Assembly: GCF_029227915.1 (NCBI RefSeq)
Contig: NC_079879.1
Span: forward strand, 30,012,501-30,076,500
Direction: 5' to 3'
DNA: 64,000 nucleotides
DNA from: Hydractinia symbiolongicarpus
Lineage: Eukaryota > Cnidaria > Hydrozoa > Anthoathecata > Hydractiniidae
The translations under genes were made by a program, and so were the position numbers. Below are positions 49,516-60,572 of this stretch, piece after piece (position 1 is the first letter of the stretch; each line of letters opens with the position of its first letter). Under the pieces are notes generated by a model, which saw nothing but the letters and a program-made list of their open reading frames with translations, had not been told where the DNA came from and made no database searches.

Positions 49516-51004
49516 TCTCAATGTGATTACAAATATATAAATAGATTAGAATAACATTCAACACAAAAGAAAAATTTATCTCCAGAATCATGTTTCAGAG
49601 AGAGTGAGGAGAACTTTATAACGCAGAAATCTGAATTTCATTTGGTATTTTAGACTTAAAAATCATTTTTCAGAAGTGACCTTGGTTTGTTTGTTTGTTC
49701 AGAAGCAAAAGAGTTCGCTTGAAAGTTACGACTCTGCCGTAAGGCAATTGAGGTTCTCCCTCGTTCTGGCTATCATATATATAGCTTGTGTTGGTGCGCA
49801 CTTTCCCGCAGTTGAGTTGAATATAACGTGAATGAGTTTACTTGTCTGGCTCTTCGGAGTGTCAGGTCCCTGTGGCATGGTTCTAAATGGTGCTGCTGAT
49901 TCGATTGTAAATCAACAAAACGCCAGGGCTTAAAGTGTTACCATGTAATCTCAATGCCAGCTTCAACTCACTATTGAACATAGAAAACTAACGAACAAAG
50001 AAAATAACACTGTAAAAATAGTGTTTTTCAATAAATCCAACACCATAAAAGCATATTGGCCGCAAGCGCATTCTTCGCCAGTTTCTCGTTTAATTATATC
50101 GTTTGCCTTTCGAGCACGGTAGCGAGTACTGTGAGTACAGTAGCAAAGATGTGCGAGTACTCGTACGCTCATTATACTCGTCGCGTCCTTGTGGATTATC
50201 CATGGAAGAAATTACTCGTACCCGTAGTTTAATACTCGTGTATAGTTACTCGCGATCGGTACTGTATCAGAGAAATGAGAAGTGTGCCTGGTAAGAATTT
50301 AAATTTTTGAATTGATGTACTACCTTAATTTTCGCAGATACTTAATTTTGCAATTCAAGAAAAAAATTATTTCCGGGTATTGATTTTCAACTTTTTTAAA
50401 TGACGTGAAAGATTATTACTACTTTCAATTTAAGGAGCCACTGTGGAAGTTATTGTTGACAGCGAAGATACATTGAACGCTGTATACAATCAGGACATGA
50501 AGATGAGAAAAGCTTTTTTTGCTTACCCAGACCTGCTATGTTAGACGAAATCTACAAATTAAAAGATTTGCGAATGCCAGTATATTTGTTAATATGCGTG
50601 GATGCAAATTTAGAAAGTGAGATTGTTGGTATTTTGATAGTAAAGAATGAGGAGAAATCGACAATTGTGAATCGACAAAAGAGATACCTTGAAAGAGCAG
50701 TTTCCTCGTGCATCCATAAAGTTATGCTTGTTTCACACAGTGGGAGCTTTCAAATGTGAGATTACGACAATAAAGATGGGCATTACTGATTTGCAAGTCT
50801 CCCTATGTTTAGAAATAATTAGTAAAATGGCATATGCAGAATCAGAGGATCAGTATGAACAGCTTTTGCAATTGAGCAATTGGCCTGCCCAACAGAAAAA
50901 CAAAAGAAAAGATATTTCTATTCGTTAATTTGCTGACCAATGATAAAATTAAATGTTAGTTGTAAAAAGTTCATTATACTAAGCTTTTTTGTGTATATTC
51001 TTTA

Positions 51005-54000
51005 TTTAGTTTAAAGGGGCGATTGTGGAAGTCCCATGAAATGCCACATAGTGATGATGTCACTTTAAAAAACACCAAGTCCGGTCTGTGAACGGTTGCC
51101 GCTAGGAAGGGCATCCAGCTGTAAAACAATGCCAAAACTCTTTATTAATGGCCGTAAGAATAGTTAATCAGACAAACTGCGTAAACGGGGCTGGAACTCT
51201 AAGGAGTGAAGGTGTCGCGCACGGTAGGACAGATGTCAGATGTGAGCATCGTCAGACCGTTACCCAGCTATCACATCACAAGGTAGATAACACTAGGTTG
51301 AGGATGGCTAGTGTAAATGTTGGTACTCTGAGAGGTAGAGCAGGTGAAGTAGTTGAAATGTTAGAACGTAGATCTGTTGATATGTGTTGTGTTCAGGAAG
51401 TTAGGTGGAGAGGAGCTTCAGTGAGATTTGTGGAAGGTAGGAGGGCAAGGTATAAGCTTTTTTGGATTGGTAATAGTGATGGATATGGAGGAGTTGGCAT
51501 ATTCGTTGCAGAGAAGTGGGTAGAAAAAGTAATTGATGTTATGCGTGTTAATAGTCGTATTATAGTGATAAAGTTTTTGATAGGTAATAGGATTGTCACT
51601 TTTCTGTCAGTTTATGCTCCACAGTGTGGACTCAGTGAGGAAGATAAAGATAAGTTTTATGATGAGTTAATAGCAGTCACATCAAAGTTTGGAGACACTG
51701 AACTTGTCATGGTGGGCGGCGACTTTAATGGTCATGTTGGGAAGTCATCTGAAGGTTATAGAGGTGTGCATGGAGGCTATGGATTTGGGAGCAAAAATAA
51801 GGAAGGGGAGAGATTGCTTGAGTTTGGAATGGCAACGGACATGGTGGTTTGCAACACATCATTCAGTAAGAGACAGAGTAGGCTGATAACATATGAGTCA
51901 GGTGGTTGTAAGACACAGATAGATTACTTTTTGGTTAGAAAGTCAGACAAGAAAGTGGTGAAGGACGTGAAAGTTATATCGGGGGAAGAGTGTGTTTCCC
52001 AGCATAGGTTGCTGGTTTGTGATATTATCTTGAAGAGTGTCAGAGAAGCCAAGAGAAAGTACAGGCCCCGTCGAAAAGTCTGGAAGCTGAAGGAAGAGAT
52101 TGTAGCAAGACAATTTAGTGCAAAAGTTCAGCAGTTAGCCTACAATAGTCAATGTGATAGTGACAATGTTGAAAGTACTTGGACTACTTTGAAGAATTGT
52201 CTTCTAGAAGCTTCTGATGATACCTGTGGGTGGACGAAAGGACCAGCTAGACATAGACAGACCTGGTGATGGAATAATGAGGTTGACCAGTGTATAAAGG
52301 AAAAGAGGAAACTTTGGAAAGAGTGGAAGTCAGGTGGTAGTAAAAATATTTACTTAGAAGCTAAGCGTCGGGCTCGTACAGCAGTGTATAAGGCAAAATC
52401 AGAAGCAGAGAGAAACAGATTTGCAGTTGTGTTAAGAAGAGAAGACCAGCGCAATGAGGTATTTAAGATAGCAAAGCAAATGAAGAAGACTAATCAAGAT
52501 ATTGTAGGTGAGAAGTGTATACGTAATGATGAAGGTGTTTTGGCTAGCACAGAGGAGGAGAAAAGGGTAGCTTGGAAGAATCATTATCAGAGGTTGCTTA
52601 ACACTGAGTTTGATTGGGACGAGGATAATTTGTCTGATGATGATGTCGTAGAAGGGCCAGCCATGCAGATCAAGACAGAATGGGTAGTGGAGGCTATTAG
52701 GAAAATGAAGATTGGCAAGGCTGCAGGAGTATCAGGTATTGTTGCAGAGATGGTAAAAGCATCTGGATATATTGGAGTTGAGCTTATTACAAGTCTTGCT
52801 AACCAGATTATAAAGGATGGTGCTATTCCGAGTGAGTGGCAGTCGAGTGTAATAGTGAATTGTTTCAAGGGCAAGGGTGATGCATTAGAAAGGGGTAACT
52901 ATAGAGGTTTGAAGTTGGTTGATCAAGTAATGAAAGTTATTGAAAGAGTGATTGATAAGTTACTTAGAGAAAGAATTGATATAGATAAGATGCAATTTGG
53001 TTTTGTTCCAGGGCGTGGCACTACAGATGCAATATTTTTACTCAGACAGCTTCAGGAAAAATATTTAGGAAAGAGAAAGAATCTCTATTTTGCCTTTGTA
53101 GATTTAGAGAAAGCTTTTGATAGAGTGCCACGTAAAGTTATTTGGTGGGCTATGAGAAAATTAGGTGTGGATGAGTGGCTAGTTACGATGGTTCAGTCTA
53201 TGTACAGCAATGCTAGAAGTCGTGTCAGGATTAACGATTCACTTAGTGATGAATTTAGTGTAAATGTTGGTGTACATCAGGGTTCTGTACTTAGTCCTTT
53301 GTTGTTTATTCTAGTCTTAGAAGCGCTGTCGATGGAGTTCAGAACAGGTTGCCCATGGGAGTTATTGTATGCAGATGATTTGGTTCTCATAGCAGAGTCG
53401 ATGGAAGAATTAGTTGAAAAGTTTGAGAAGTGGAAGAAAGGACTAGAAGAGAAAGGGCTGAAGGTAAACACAGCAAAGTCTAAAGTCATGATAAGTAGCA
53501 TTGCAGCCAAGTGTGACCTTGTAGTTGGAAAGTGGCCTTGTGGAGTTTGCAGGAAAGGGGTTGGTAGTAACTCAATTTTTTGTCAGACTTGCAAGCATTT
53601 GGTACATAAGAAGTGCAGTAGTATTAGTGGAAGGTTAAGAGCTGGCATACAGTTTGTATGCAAGCGTTGCAAAGGTGAGATTATTGAGAATGAAGTATTT
53701 CCAGCTTTAATGATGTACAACAGTGGCTCGTTAGAGATAGTTAAGAACTTCTGTTACTTAGGTGATATGTTGGGAAGTGAAGGGGGTGTTGGAAGAAGTG
53801 TTACTTGCAGGATAGGTTCTGCTTGGAAAAAGTTTAGAGAGTTACTTCCTTTATTGACTAGCAGAGTCCTGTCAATTGAGGTAAAAGGTAGGTTGTATGA
53901 GGCCTGTGTAAGAAGTGTTATGTTGTACGGTAGTGAGACATGGGCAGTGAAGCAGGAAGATCTTGACCGTTTAGAAAGGAATGATATGAGAATGGTTAGG

Positions 54001-54366
54001 TGGATGTGTAATGCCAGTCTGAGAGACAGAAAGAGTTCAGATGAGCTAAGAAGCAGGCTAAGTCTCTGTAGAATTAAAGATGTTATCCAGATAAGAAGAT
54101 TGAATTGGCTGGGGCACTTGGAAAGAATGGAGGAGGATAATTGGGTAAGAAAGTGTAGAGACTTGATAGTTCCTGGGGCAAAGCCCAGAGGCAGACCGAG
54201 AAAGACTTGGCAGGAGGTTATAAGGACAGACTTGATAGAGAGGAAGTTGAGCTTAGATCTAACACAGTCTAGATCAGATTGGAAGAGGGTCATTAATATA
54301 CCCTGTCCAACCCATGCTAGCATGGAAAACGGACGGTAAGCCGAGAATGATGATGATGATGATGAT
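51005..54366 (+). mobile_element. nearly intact RTE-clade LINE
   Basis: One frame from 51148 to 54339, broken only by a TGA at 52267-52269. The N-terminal part is an APE-type endonuclease (VQEVRWRG, VGGDFNGHVG, TQIDYFLVRK, SQHRLLVCD). The middle is a reverse transcriptase (FGFVPGRGTTDAIFLLRQLQ, FVDLEKAFDRVPRK, GVHQGSVLSPLLF, YADDL). About 50 residues after YADDL comes a Cys/His finger (53537-53675: PCGVC, FCQTC, HKKC, CKRC), then the C-terminal domain ending THASMENGR and a GATGAT tail at 54346-54366. The element copies itself through RNA at a nicked target. The leader contains GAAGGGCATCCAGCTG, common in this group. It is inserted in a MULE-type pseudogene. Confidence 0.9.
51148..54339 (+). 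CDS. LINE endonuclease / reverse transcriptase ORF with one internal stop
   Basis: Read as one polyprotein of about 1063 codons: endonuclease at residues 50-290, linker, reverse transcriptase about 545-800, zinc finger about 797-842, and a C-terminal domain. The TGA after HRQTW lies in a Trp-rich spot (W then W on either side), so a single TGG-to-TGA change is the likely cause. No other break is visible, which suggests a young insertion. The fragment at 26972-27436 shows that the family has been active here more than once. Confidence 0.85.
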
Positions 54367-54865
54367 ATCATTTTATATTTCGTTACTTTTAGTAATGTTG
54401 GAATGGGTACTAAAAGAAAAGACTACAGCAGACATTCCAGTCATATTATCTGGAAAGAAAACAATTACTCAGGAAATGATGCAGACAGAATTTTGTCCAA
54501 AACTGTCTGATCAAGACAACATCGATTTATCGATGATCCAACACTTGTGTGGTAAAGCTGTGTGGAAGCATGTTATAAAAAATACAAAAAATAAGAAATG
54601 GTTTTGCGAAGTTTGCAACAACGATCTTTCTGAGGAAACGTCTGTGGGATGTGATGGTTGTCTGTGCTGGTGCCATCTATTGTGTATTGGCAGAACAAAA
54701 ATGCCAGCAACCAGGATCTATCTGGTTCTACAAACCTTGCTCCGTACGACACACCAGAGCCATAAAAACAGATAAAGATGAAAAAGATTGTTAAGAATGC
54801 TTTTTTGTAAATATATACATACTGTGAAATTCTCTAAATTACTTTTAATTACCCTAAATTCATTT

Positions 54866-55015
54866 TAAATAAATAAAGTACAGGAGTGTCCCATACGAAT
54901 ATAAGGAAAATAATAAAGTACACGAATGTCATGTACGAATAGAAAAAAAATAATAAAGTATGTGAGTCATGTACGAATAGAAAAAAAATATTAAAGTATG
55001 GTCACGTATGAATAA
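54866..55015. repeat. minisatellite, ~55-bp unit, about 3 copies
   Basis: Repeated AATAAAGTA...GAGTGTC/ATGTC...TACGAATA and an A-rich spacer (GAATAGAAAAAAAATAATAA); the copies shorten to the right. Confidence 0.75.
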
Positions 55016-55025
55016 CCACCAGTTG

Positions 55026-55651
55026 GGGTAAACACCTAATTAGGCGGCATGACCTACTTAGGCAAGTCGTTTAGTTAGGCGACGTGATGTAGTTTAATTA
55101 GGCTACCTGTAGTCTAACTAGGCGAACAAAAACTTTGTTGTAAATACGTTGAAATCATTGCGTTTCGCAATACAATATTTATGTGAATCAAATCTGTCCA
55201 CTTTGCACATAATTTTGACCAATTATCGTCTTATTTGCATTGCGCATTGATAACTTATGGCCCAAACCTTGAGTGGCATTATTTGTTGTTTTAAATAATG
55301 GATTTCAGCCATTCACGTTGCAGGGAAAAAATAAATATGGCGGACGAAAACGTGGCAGTGTTCACCTAAATAGGCAACTTGACCTAATTAGGTTATATAA
55401 TTTATTTTAACATAATTCTTACTTGCGCGCAAACATATCGAGGCACGAGTGACAATTTTGGAATCATGGTCACATAGACTATCCATTCTGAACAAAGATT
55501 TTTTGCGATTTTTTCTTAGGAATGTGTGAAAAGCCATTAAATATTCTAATGCCTTAACTAGGTTACATATGGCCTAACTAGGCTACAGTAAGTCGCCTAA
55601 ATAGGTGGTATGCCCTAATTAACCTACCATCGCTTAGTTAAGTGTTTACCC
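55026..55651. mobile_element. inverted-repeat element full of CTAATTAGG motifs
   Basis: It starts GGGTAAACACCTAATTAGGC and ends with the inverse, GTGTTTACCC. Both halves are packed with CTAATTAGG, CTAACTAGGC and CTAAATAGGC blocks in subterminal position, the arrangement of transposase binding sites in non-autonomous DNA elements. No coding capacity. Confidence 0.65.
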
Positions 55652-55653
55652 TA

Positions 55654-55967
55654 GAGATAGATAGATGTGCATATTTTACATGGCTAGCCTCACAAATATC
55701 GAGGGATATACCCTGTCTATTATTTCCAGGAGGGGCCATGGTGTAGATGGAGAATCCTAGAGTATTTAATGCTCATTTTGAGCTATGCAGACCCAATTAG
55801 AGCCCGCGCTCTACTAGACAACTCCTGGCAACATCCAACGGCCCACACAGTGTGCCATCTTCCTAATTTCCCTCACATGGCTTGGGTTAACCCGGGGCTA
55901 TGGTAACATTCACTCGCCCATGGTTAATCGCCAGAGTACGAGAGCTATAACCACTAATCTACGGCGG
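55654..55967 (-). mobile_element. SINE, full-length copy
   Basis: Read on the minus strand: a tRNA-like head at 55967 (CCGCCGTAGATTAGTGGTTA, then TAGCTCTCGTACTC), a body of about 290 bases, and a tail of ATCTATCTATCTC type (rc of 55654-55666). It abuts the inverted-repeat element ending at 55651. Confidence 0.7.
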
Positions 55968-55982
55968 TTTTATTTTAAAGAA

Positions 55983-56506
55983 AAGGTTTTATTTTAGTTG
56001 AAAACTTTAACGGTATACAAAATCTCAAAAATACGTGCTCAAAAACATCTCAAAAACACCCTGACTGACCACTGCGTACAAATACCGCGTCATAAATTCT
56101 TTTTTCTTAAAAATTGAACTGACTGGTCATGGCCCTTCTTTCAGGAAATAATAGACAGTGTATACCCCTAGATATTTCAGACACTATCCATTCAAAAAAT
56201 GCACATCTATCTATTTATTTCTGAACCTACTAAGAAATGAGAAAAAGGGTAAAACGACATCCAATAGCTACAGCATTATAGCGTACCGTCTAGTTCGGAA
56301 GATGCTTTATCCAAAATGCGATTCCGTGGTTTTAAATTTAAATTATTATTAGAATTACGTCATTCAAATATGACGTGTTGTTGCGTAATACCGAAATGCA
56401 TTGGGTGGCGCATTTAGCAGGAGTTCGCGGAAAAAGCCTGGACGCACACGCACGTGTTTTTGAGATTTTGTATACCGTTGAAGTTTTCAACTAAAATAAA
56501 ACCTTT
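55983..56506. mobile_element. inverted-repeat element A
   Basis: Left arm 55983-56036 and right arm 56451-56506 are near-perfect reverse complements (AGGTTTTATTTTAGTTGAAA, CGGTATACAAAATCTCAAAA). The middle contains a SINE tail fragment (56128-56215) and the left arm of element B. Confidence 0.7.
56128..56215 (+). mobile_element. SINE tail fragment
   Basis: CATGGCCCTTCTTTCAGGAA to ATGCACATCTATCTAT matches the last part of the SINE at 55654-55967, in the plus orientation. Confidence 0.65.
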
Positions 56507-57895
56507 CGAACTGTAATTATCGTTCAATAATCAAAATAAATAAAACGAATAATGAAAATCTAGATGGTAAGTTGTCAAAGTTTTTTTTTATTATTCTTGG
56601 ATATTATAAAGAAAAAGTAAAAGCTGGAAATAATTCAAAATCGAAAATTTTTTTCCACTGGATACTTTGTAGATTGTAAAAAGAAAAACAGAAATATATA
56701 TTCGAATCCATGGAAGATGTCGATGTAGCAGTTAGAAATCTCGAGATAAAATTCATTTCTCTCTGTTTATCAAAAAGATAAATCATTCGGAGTTGCTGGT
56801 GAGTTTAAGTTATAATAAAAAAATTGATCTTTTGACCAAGAGAAACAAAAAGCAGTAGTCTTCTTTAAAAAAGAAAATCTTTGTGTGTGTTACCAACTTA
56901 ATTTTTTAGATATTAATTTAAAAAATCACAAGATTCTCTTCGAAGATATCAAGAACAAGGAGTCACCCCAACAAATCCTTGTTGCCCTGTAACCACATCC
57001 TATCCGTCATTAGTGACAATGTCGCAGATGTATCCTGGAAATCTTTATCGTCGCGATACACTTTATCTCCTTTTTCATCTTGGATCATGAAGTTATTACC
57101 AAGGAGGTTACTTTAGAAGATAACCAAATGTAGAACGATTTTATTGACATTAATGATGTCGAAACCGAGTCCGTTTTAATAGATTCTATTCCTAAAATAT
57201 GTTTCCCAAATAGGTTTAAGGCCTCGTGTTGCAGAGAAATTTAAACCAAATCAAGAGCTTGTCATTCAGTGTATGATAATGATGCACTAGACCATCTTCA
57301 TGAAACCTTGACTCGGCCTTTAAATGATCTATCATTTCATGCTCCCAAGGAAGACAATTTGGTTTTGGAAAGACCAAAAGTTATAGAGGATCAACATATT
57401 TAAGTAAAAAATTCCAACCTCTCCCAAAACCAAAACCAAAAAAATCGGCGTTTTCGGGAAGAGTCGATTTGGCTGATGAAAAAAAAAGTTTTCATCCATA
57501 ATCAACATTGTCTCCAACCTCGTCCCCAGGGCATCTTGTATCTTTTCTGACCCCGGGACGGCGAAACATGTTCGTATGGCCTCCCGGGGTCAGAAAAGAT
57601 ACAAGATGCCCTGGGGACGAGGTTGCATTGTCTCTAAAAAAGAAGAAAATCATGCGACGTCTGTGGTTGAAGAGTTCCCTGAATACGATCCATCTGTCAT
57701 TTATGATGTACCAACGGAGCAGGAGCAGTTTAATGACACTGCTACTCAATTACCAATAAAATCTGGGTAAATCGGGAATCTGGGGTAATAAGTGGAAGCC
57801 ATATTTAATGCCAAAGTATTTTAAAAAAGAGTTAATTTTAAAATTTAAAACCACGGAATGGCATTTTGGATAAAGCATCTTCCGTCTAGTTCAGT
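56286..57895. mobile_element. inverted-repeat element B with decayed coding interior
   Basis: Arms 56286-56346 and 57836-57895 are inverted copies (GAAGATGCTTTATCCAAAAT, TTCCGTGGTTTTAAATTT). Between them the plus strand from about 56900 to 57770 reads as broken coding sequence: NDVETESVLIDSIPKICFPN, HETLTRPLNDLSFHAPKEDN, VVEEFPEYDPSVIYDVP, with stops and frame changes between. I cannot name the protein. It may be the remains of the element's own gene or captured host sequence. Confidence 0.5.
57515..57625. mobile_element. 111-bp foldback MITE with 9-bp target duplication
   Basis: Arms 57515-57558 and 57582-57625 are exact reverse complements (44 bp; outer end CAACCTCGTCCCCAGGGC) around a 23-base loop. 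The target CATTGTCTC is duplicated at 57506-57514 and 57626-57634. A 9-bp duplication points to Mutator-like transposition. The element sits in the decayed coding sequence inside element B. Confidence 0.95.
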
Positions 57896-58324
57896 GCTAA
57901 ATAACGTTCGATTTGACTAGCAGAGTATACATTAATCCTGAAACTTACCCAACATCTAAAATATACTTTGTGTTGAAAACTTTAAAGTAATTGCTGCAAC
58001 TCGCAAAATGTCCGTACAATATTGGCTTTTATTTAAAGTGGTTGTAGTCATATAGCAAATTCAAATTATCAACCGTCCATACTTCGCAATTCTCTCTTTT
58101 TCTAAGAAAAGACGAATGCTTGTATTTTAGAATCTATTTTATTGCGTATCCTAATTCTAAATTTTTATAGGACCTGAAATTAAATAACACCTAATGTAAA
58201 GTCCAACATGGTGAATGGATTTTGTCAACATTTAAAACAAAACGGAATGAATACTTTCATTTTCGCGCCACCGTTCGATTGACGCATGTTTTTGATTGAG
58301 GTTGACTTTTTACAATAGGAAAAG

Positions 58325-58756
58325 ATGCCTAAGCGACTGTGCCCATTCAATGAGAATTTTTCGCAGCTCAAAACACATGTCGATATGAGGCATGTTGGAA
58401 AAGAAGCATATGCAAAAGAAGTATATGAAAAAACAAGACAAATGATGCTTGCAGGAGCTGTGAAAGCGAGAAAAGACGAGCTTAGTAAGAAAAACAATAA
58501 TACAACTGATAACTCGAGAGGGAAAGTTAACATTGGCCCTGTTTTTAAAGTTTTAAAAGAAAAATCTGGTTGTTATTTTTGCAAACACAAATCTAGTATC
58601 AATCCACTGATATCATGCTGTTATTGTGGAAAAAGTATTTGTAGTAATTCTTGCAGTAGAACTTGTGTTCAATGTGGTTATCAGTTTTGTCCAAGTTGCT
58701 GTGGAATTAATTATGACTACCTTGACGAGAAAGTACTGTGTGTTACTTGTACATAA
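58325..58756 (+). CDS. SIVA1: SIVA family apoptosis-regulatory protein
   Basis: A single-exon gene of 143 residues. The N-terminus MPKRLCPF is the family signature, followed by a helix with YAKEVYEKTRQMMLAGA. After a linker comes the Cys-rich C-terminal zinc-binding region: CYFCKHKSSINPLISCCYC, GKSICSNSCSRTCVQCGYQF, then CPSCCG and DYLDEKVLCVTC, matching the (Y/D)EKVLC..C end of vertebrate SIVA. Vertebrate SIVA binds CD27 and other TNF-receptor family tails and acts in p53-linked cell death; the role here is inferred. The ATG gives the exact family start. Length is close to the usual 110-175. No intron visible, so a retrocopy is possible, but the frame is intact. Confidence 0.9.
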   Translation: MPKRLCPFNENFSQLKTHVDMRHVGKEAYAKEVYEKTRQMMLAGAVKARKDELSKKNNNTTDNSRGKVNIGPVFKVLKEKSGCYFCKHKSSINPLISCCYCGKSICSNSCSRTCVQCGYQFCPSCCGINYDYLDEKVLCVTCT

Positions 58757-60572
58757 AAATATAACTACACCACTACACAATTAGTATATTATATAAAGAG
58801 CTGTCGTTCCAAACAGAGTTGTTTTGTTAAAAGTATAAAATTCTGAAACCTATATGGTGTAAAAAAATTTGCTGACATTAAATAAGTAATTAATTGGCCG
58901 AGTCTAGCGGCAAATTTGCCGTTAACGGAGACGAAAACTGTTTGTCGACGGCCCCTTCAAGTCAAGATATGTGTAATCAATATAACTTAGCTTAATTCTC
59001 CCATGTGACTTGCCTGGGTAAAAAATGGGTTTACTAAGTAAACCTCCTTAGATCTATCAAAATGAAGTCTGGCAAAGTTGCACCACCATCGCAAGGAAAA
59101 TAAGGATCAACGGATTTGACTAGCTTATCCAAATTTTTCATTTTAATAAAGATGGATTCATGGAAGATAAAAGTGATTTTTAATGCCTTACAGTGGCATG
59201 AATAAAATTTATCTCTTTATGTCGAAATTGTGTTATGATGAAAAGTACCTCTGTATGCTAGCTAACTATAACTACATACTTTTTTTAAATTTTTATTTTG
59301 AATAAACAAATAAAATATACGGGGCTGTCAACAAAAGCCATTTGGTCTGTTTTGACATATGGAGCTTTTTGTACCTAAAATCCATTTTGTATGTAAAAGT
59401 TTTTTGGTCAACAGCCTCTAACTTGCAATTTTCTAAAATGATTTAGGTTGTGGGAATATTTTAAATTATTTCTGTTGATTTTTCTAAAAAAAGATAAAAA
59501 AAAGAATACAAAAAACCTAAGTTTTAACATAAAAGATAAAATGGAAGGTTTTTCGTAACTGAAAAAGTAATTCATCTAAGGGATTTGCTCGTTTACCCTT
59601 TTTTCAGACATTTGTTAACTCAACCTTAGGTGAAGTCAACATGTAAGCTGTAAATAGATGTTCTGTACAAAGTTTTAGTCTTTCTCAATTTTTCCGAGTC
59701 ATGCCAGTATAGAGGTACAAAATGAAGTCAAGAACTAGCATAATGTTGATGTTAATGTATGTCATCTCTAAAATGAAGTAAGGTTAGCTTTTATGGTTAT
59801 GGTTTGACTGCTTTATAGGGAAGAATAAAAGTTTTATCTTTTATGTACTTACACAAGATTATCTTGTGACATTTTTCTGTAAAAATATGTTTTGAGGACA
59901 GTGTAAAAATTTTATGGTTTTGTTTTTCTAAGATTAAATTGAAAATACTATTGTGTTTTTAATGAGAATACTTTATTGCTTCCTGTGTAATCATTTTTTT
60001 ATTGTAGCACCTACATTTAAACAACCTACACACCAACCTACTTATAATAAATAGCCTACGCAGTTGACATTTTGTACTTTTTAAAATTAAAAAAGTAAAT
60101 TCTATATAATAAAATACTTACTCTTCTAATTCAATTTTTTCATGTCTGTAAAAAATTGCCTGTTGGCATTCCCTAGCAGTTGTCAAAGGCTGAATTACTG
60201 CACCCCACTTTTGATACATTCTCAACAGAAGCTATGATGAACAATTGATTAATAAAATTGATGTTATGTCAAAAATCTTGCTATGGTTAAGGTAACCACA
60301 GTCAGTCTCAAAGTTTCTAAAAAGTAGCTATTTCCATTTTGTTTTAGTCAATTTGTAGTACTTTTTTTTTTGTTCATATTGTGAAGTGGTTCGGCCTGTT
60401 TAAAAGAGTTTTGACATGTGACTGCTTTTTTTTAAAAAAAGTTTTGTACATATTAGTAAAGTTTCAAAAGTAAAGTTTTCTGATATTTATGCATTTCTGA
60501 TAATTTAGGAATCCTTTATTATTTATAAGATTGTTAAAAAAAGAAATGTATACTTAAATACCTGCAAGAAAT
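58757..60572. other. intergenic stretch
   Basis: AT-rich 3' flank of the SIVA gene and upstream region of the LANCL3-like gene. It holds one weak small inverted-repeat candidate (59321-59421) and nothing else supported. Confidence 0.5.
59321..59421. mobile_element. possible small MITE
   Basis: GGGGCTGTCAACAAAA on the left is mirrored, with mismatches, by TTTTTTGGTCAACAGCCTC on the right. Short and imperfect; no target duplication identified. Confidence 0.3.

Larger units (their letters stand above)
47619..50433. other. intergenic repeats
   Basis: Holds the upstream region of the BLOC1S3-like gene, a G-run inverted-repeat element, a SINE head and one copy of a dispersed repeat (all listed separately). 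An open plus frame at 50103-50294, rich in the string GTACTCG and ending at a gtaag donor, is doubtful. Confidence 0.45.
50434..54775 (+). pseudogene. MULE/SWIM-type (ZSWIM3-like) transposase pseudogene split by a LINE
   Basis: The left part (50434-50928) reads FFAYPDL, then a frame change, LDEIYKLKDLRMPVYLLICV and ESEIVGILIV, then another frame change and EQFPRASIKLCLFHTVGAFK. This order (D of LD.TYKL, then FP.A...LC.FH) is typical of MULE transposase domains in SWIM-containing proteins. The right part (54390-54775) carries a PHD-type finger (KWFCEVCNNDLSEETSVGCD, GCLCWCHLLCIG) whose end (WFYKPC) has slipped into another frame. The LINE at 51005-54366 separates the two parts. At least three frame breaks show that it is dead. 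No SWIM motif is preserved in what remains. Confidence 0.65.

Noticed and set aside
53754-54371. Minus-strand open frame of about 205 codons
   Set aside because: It is the antisense of the LINE reading frame.
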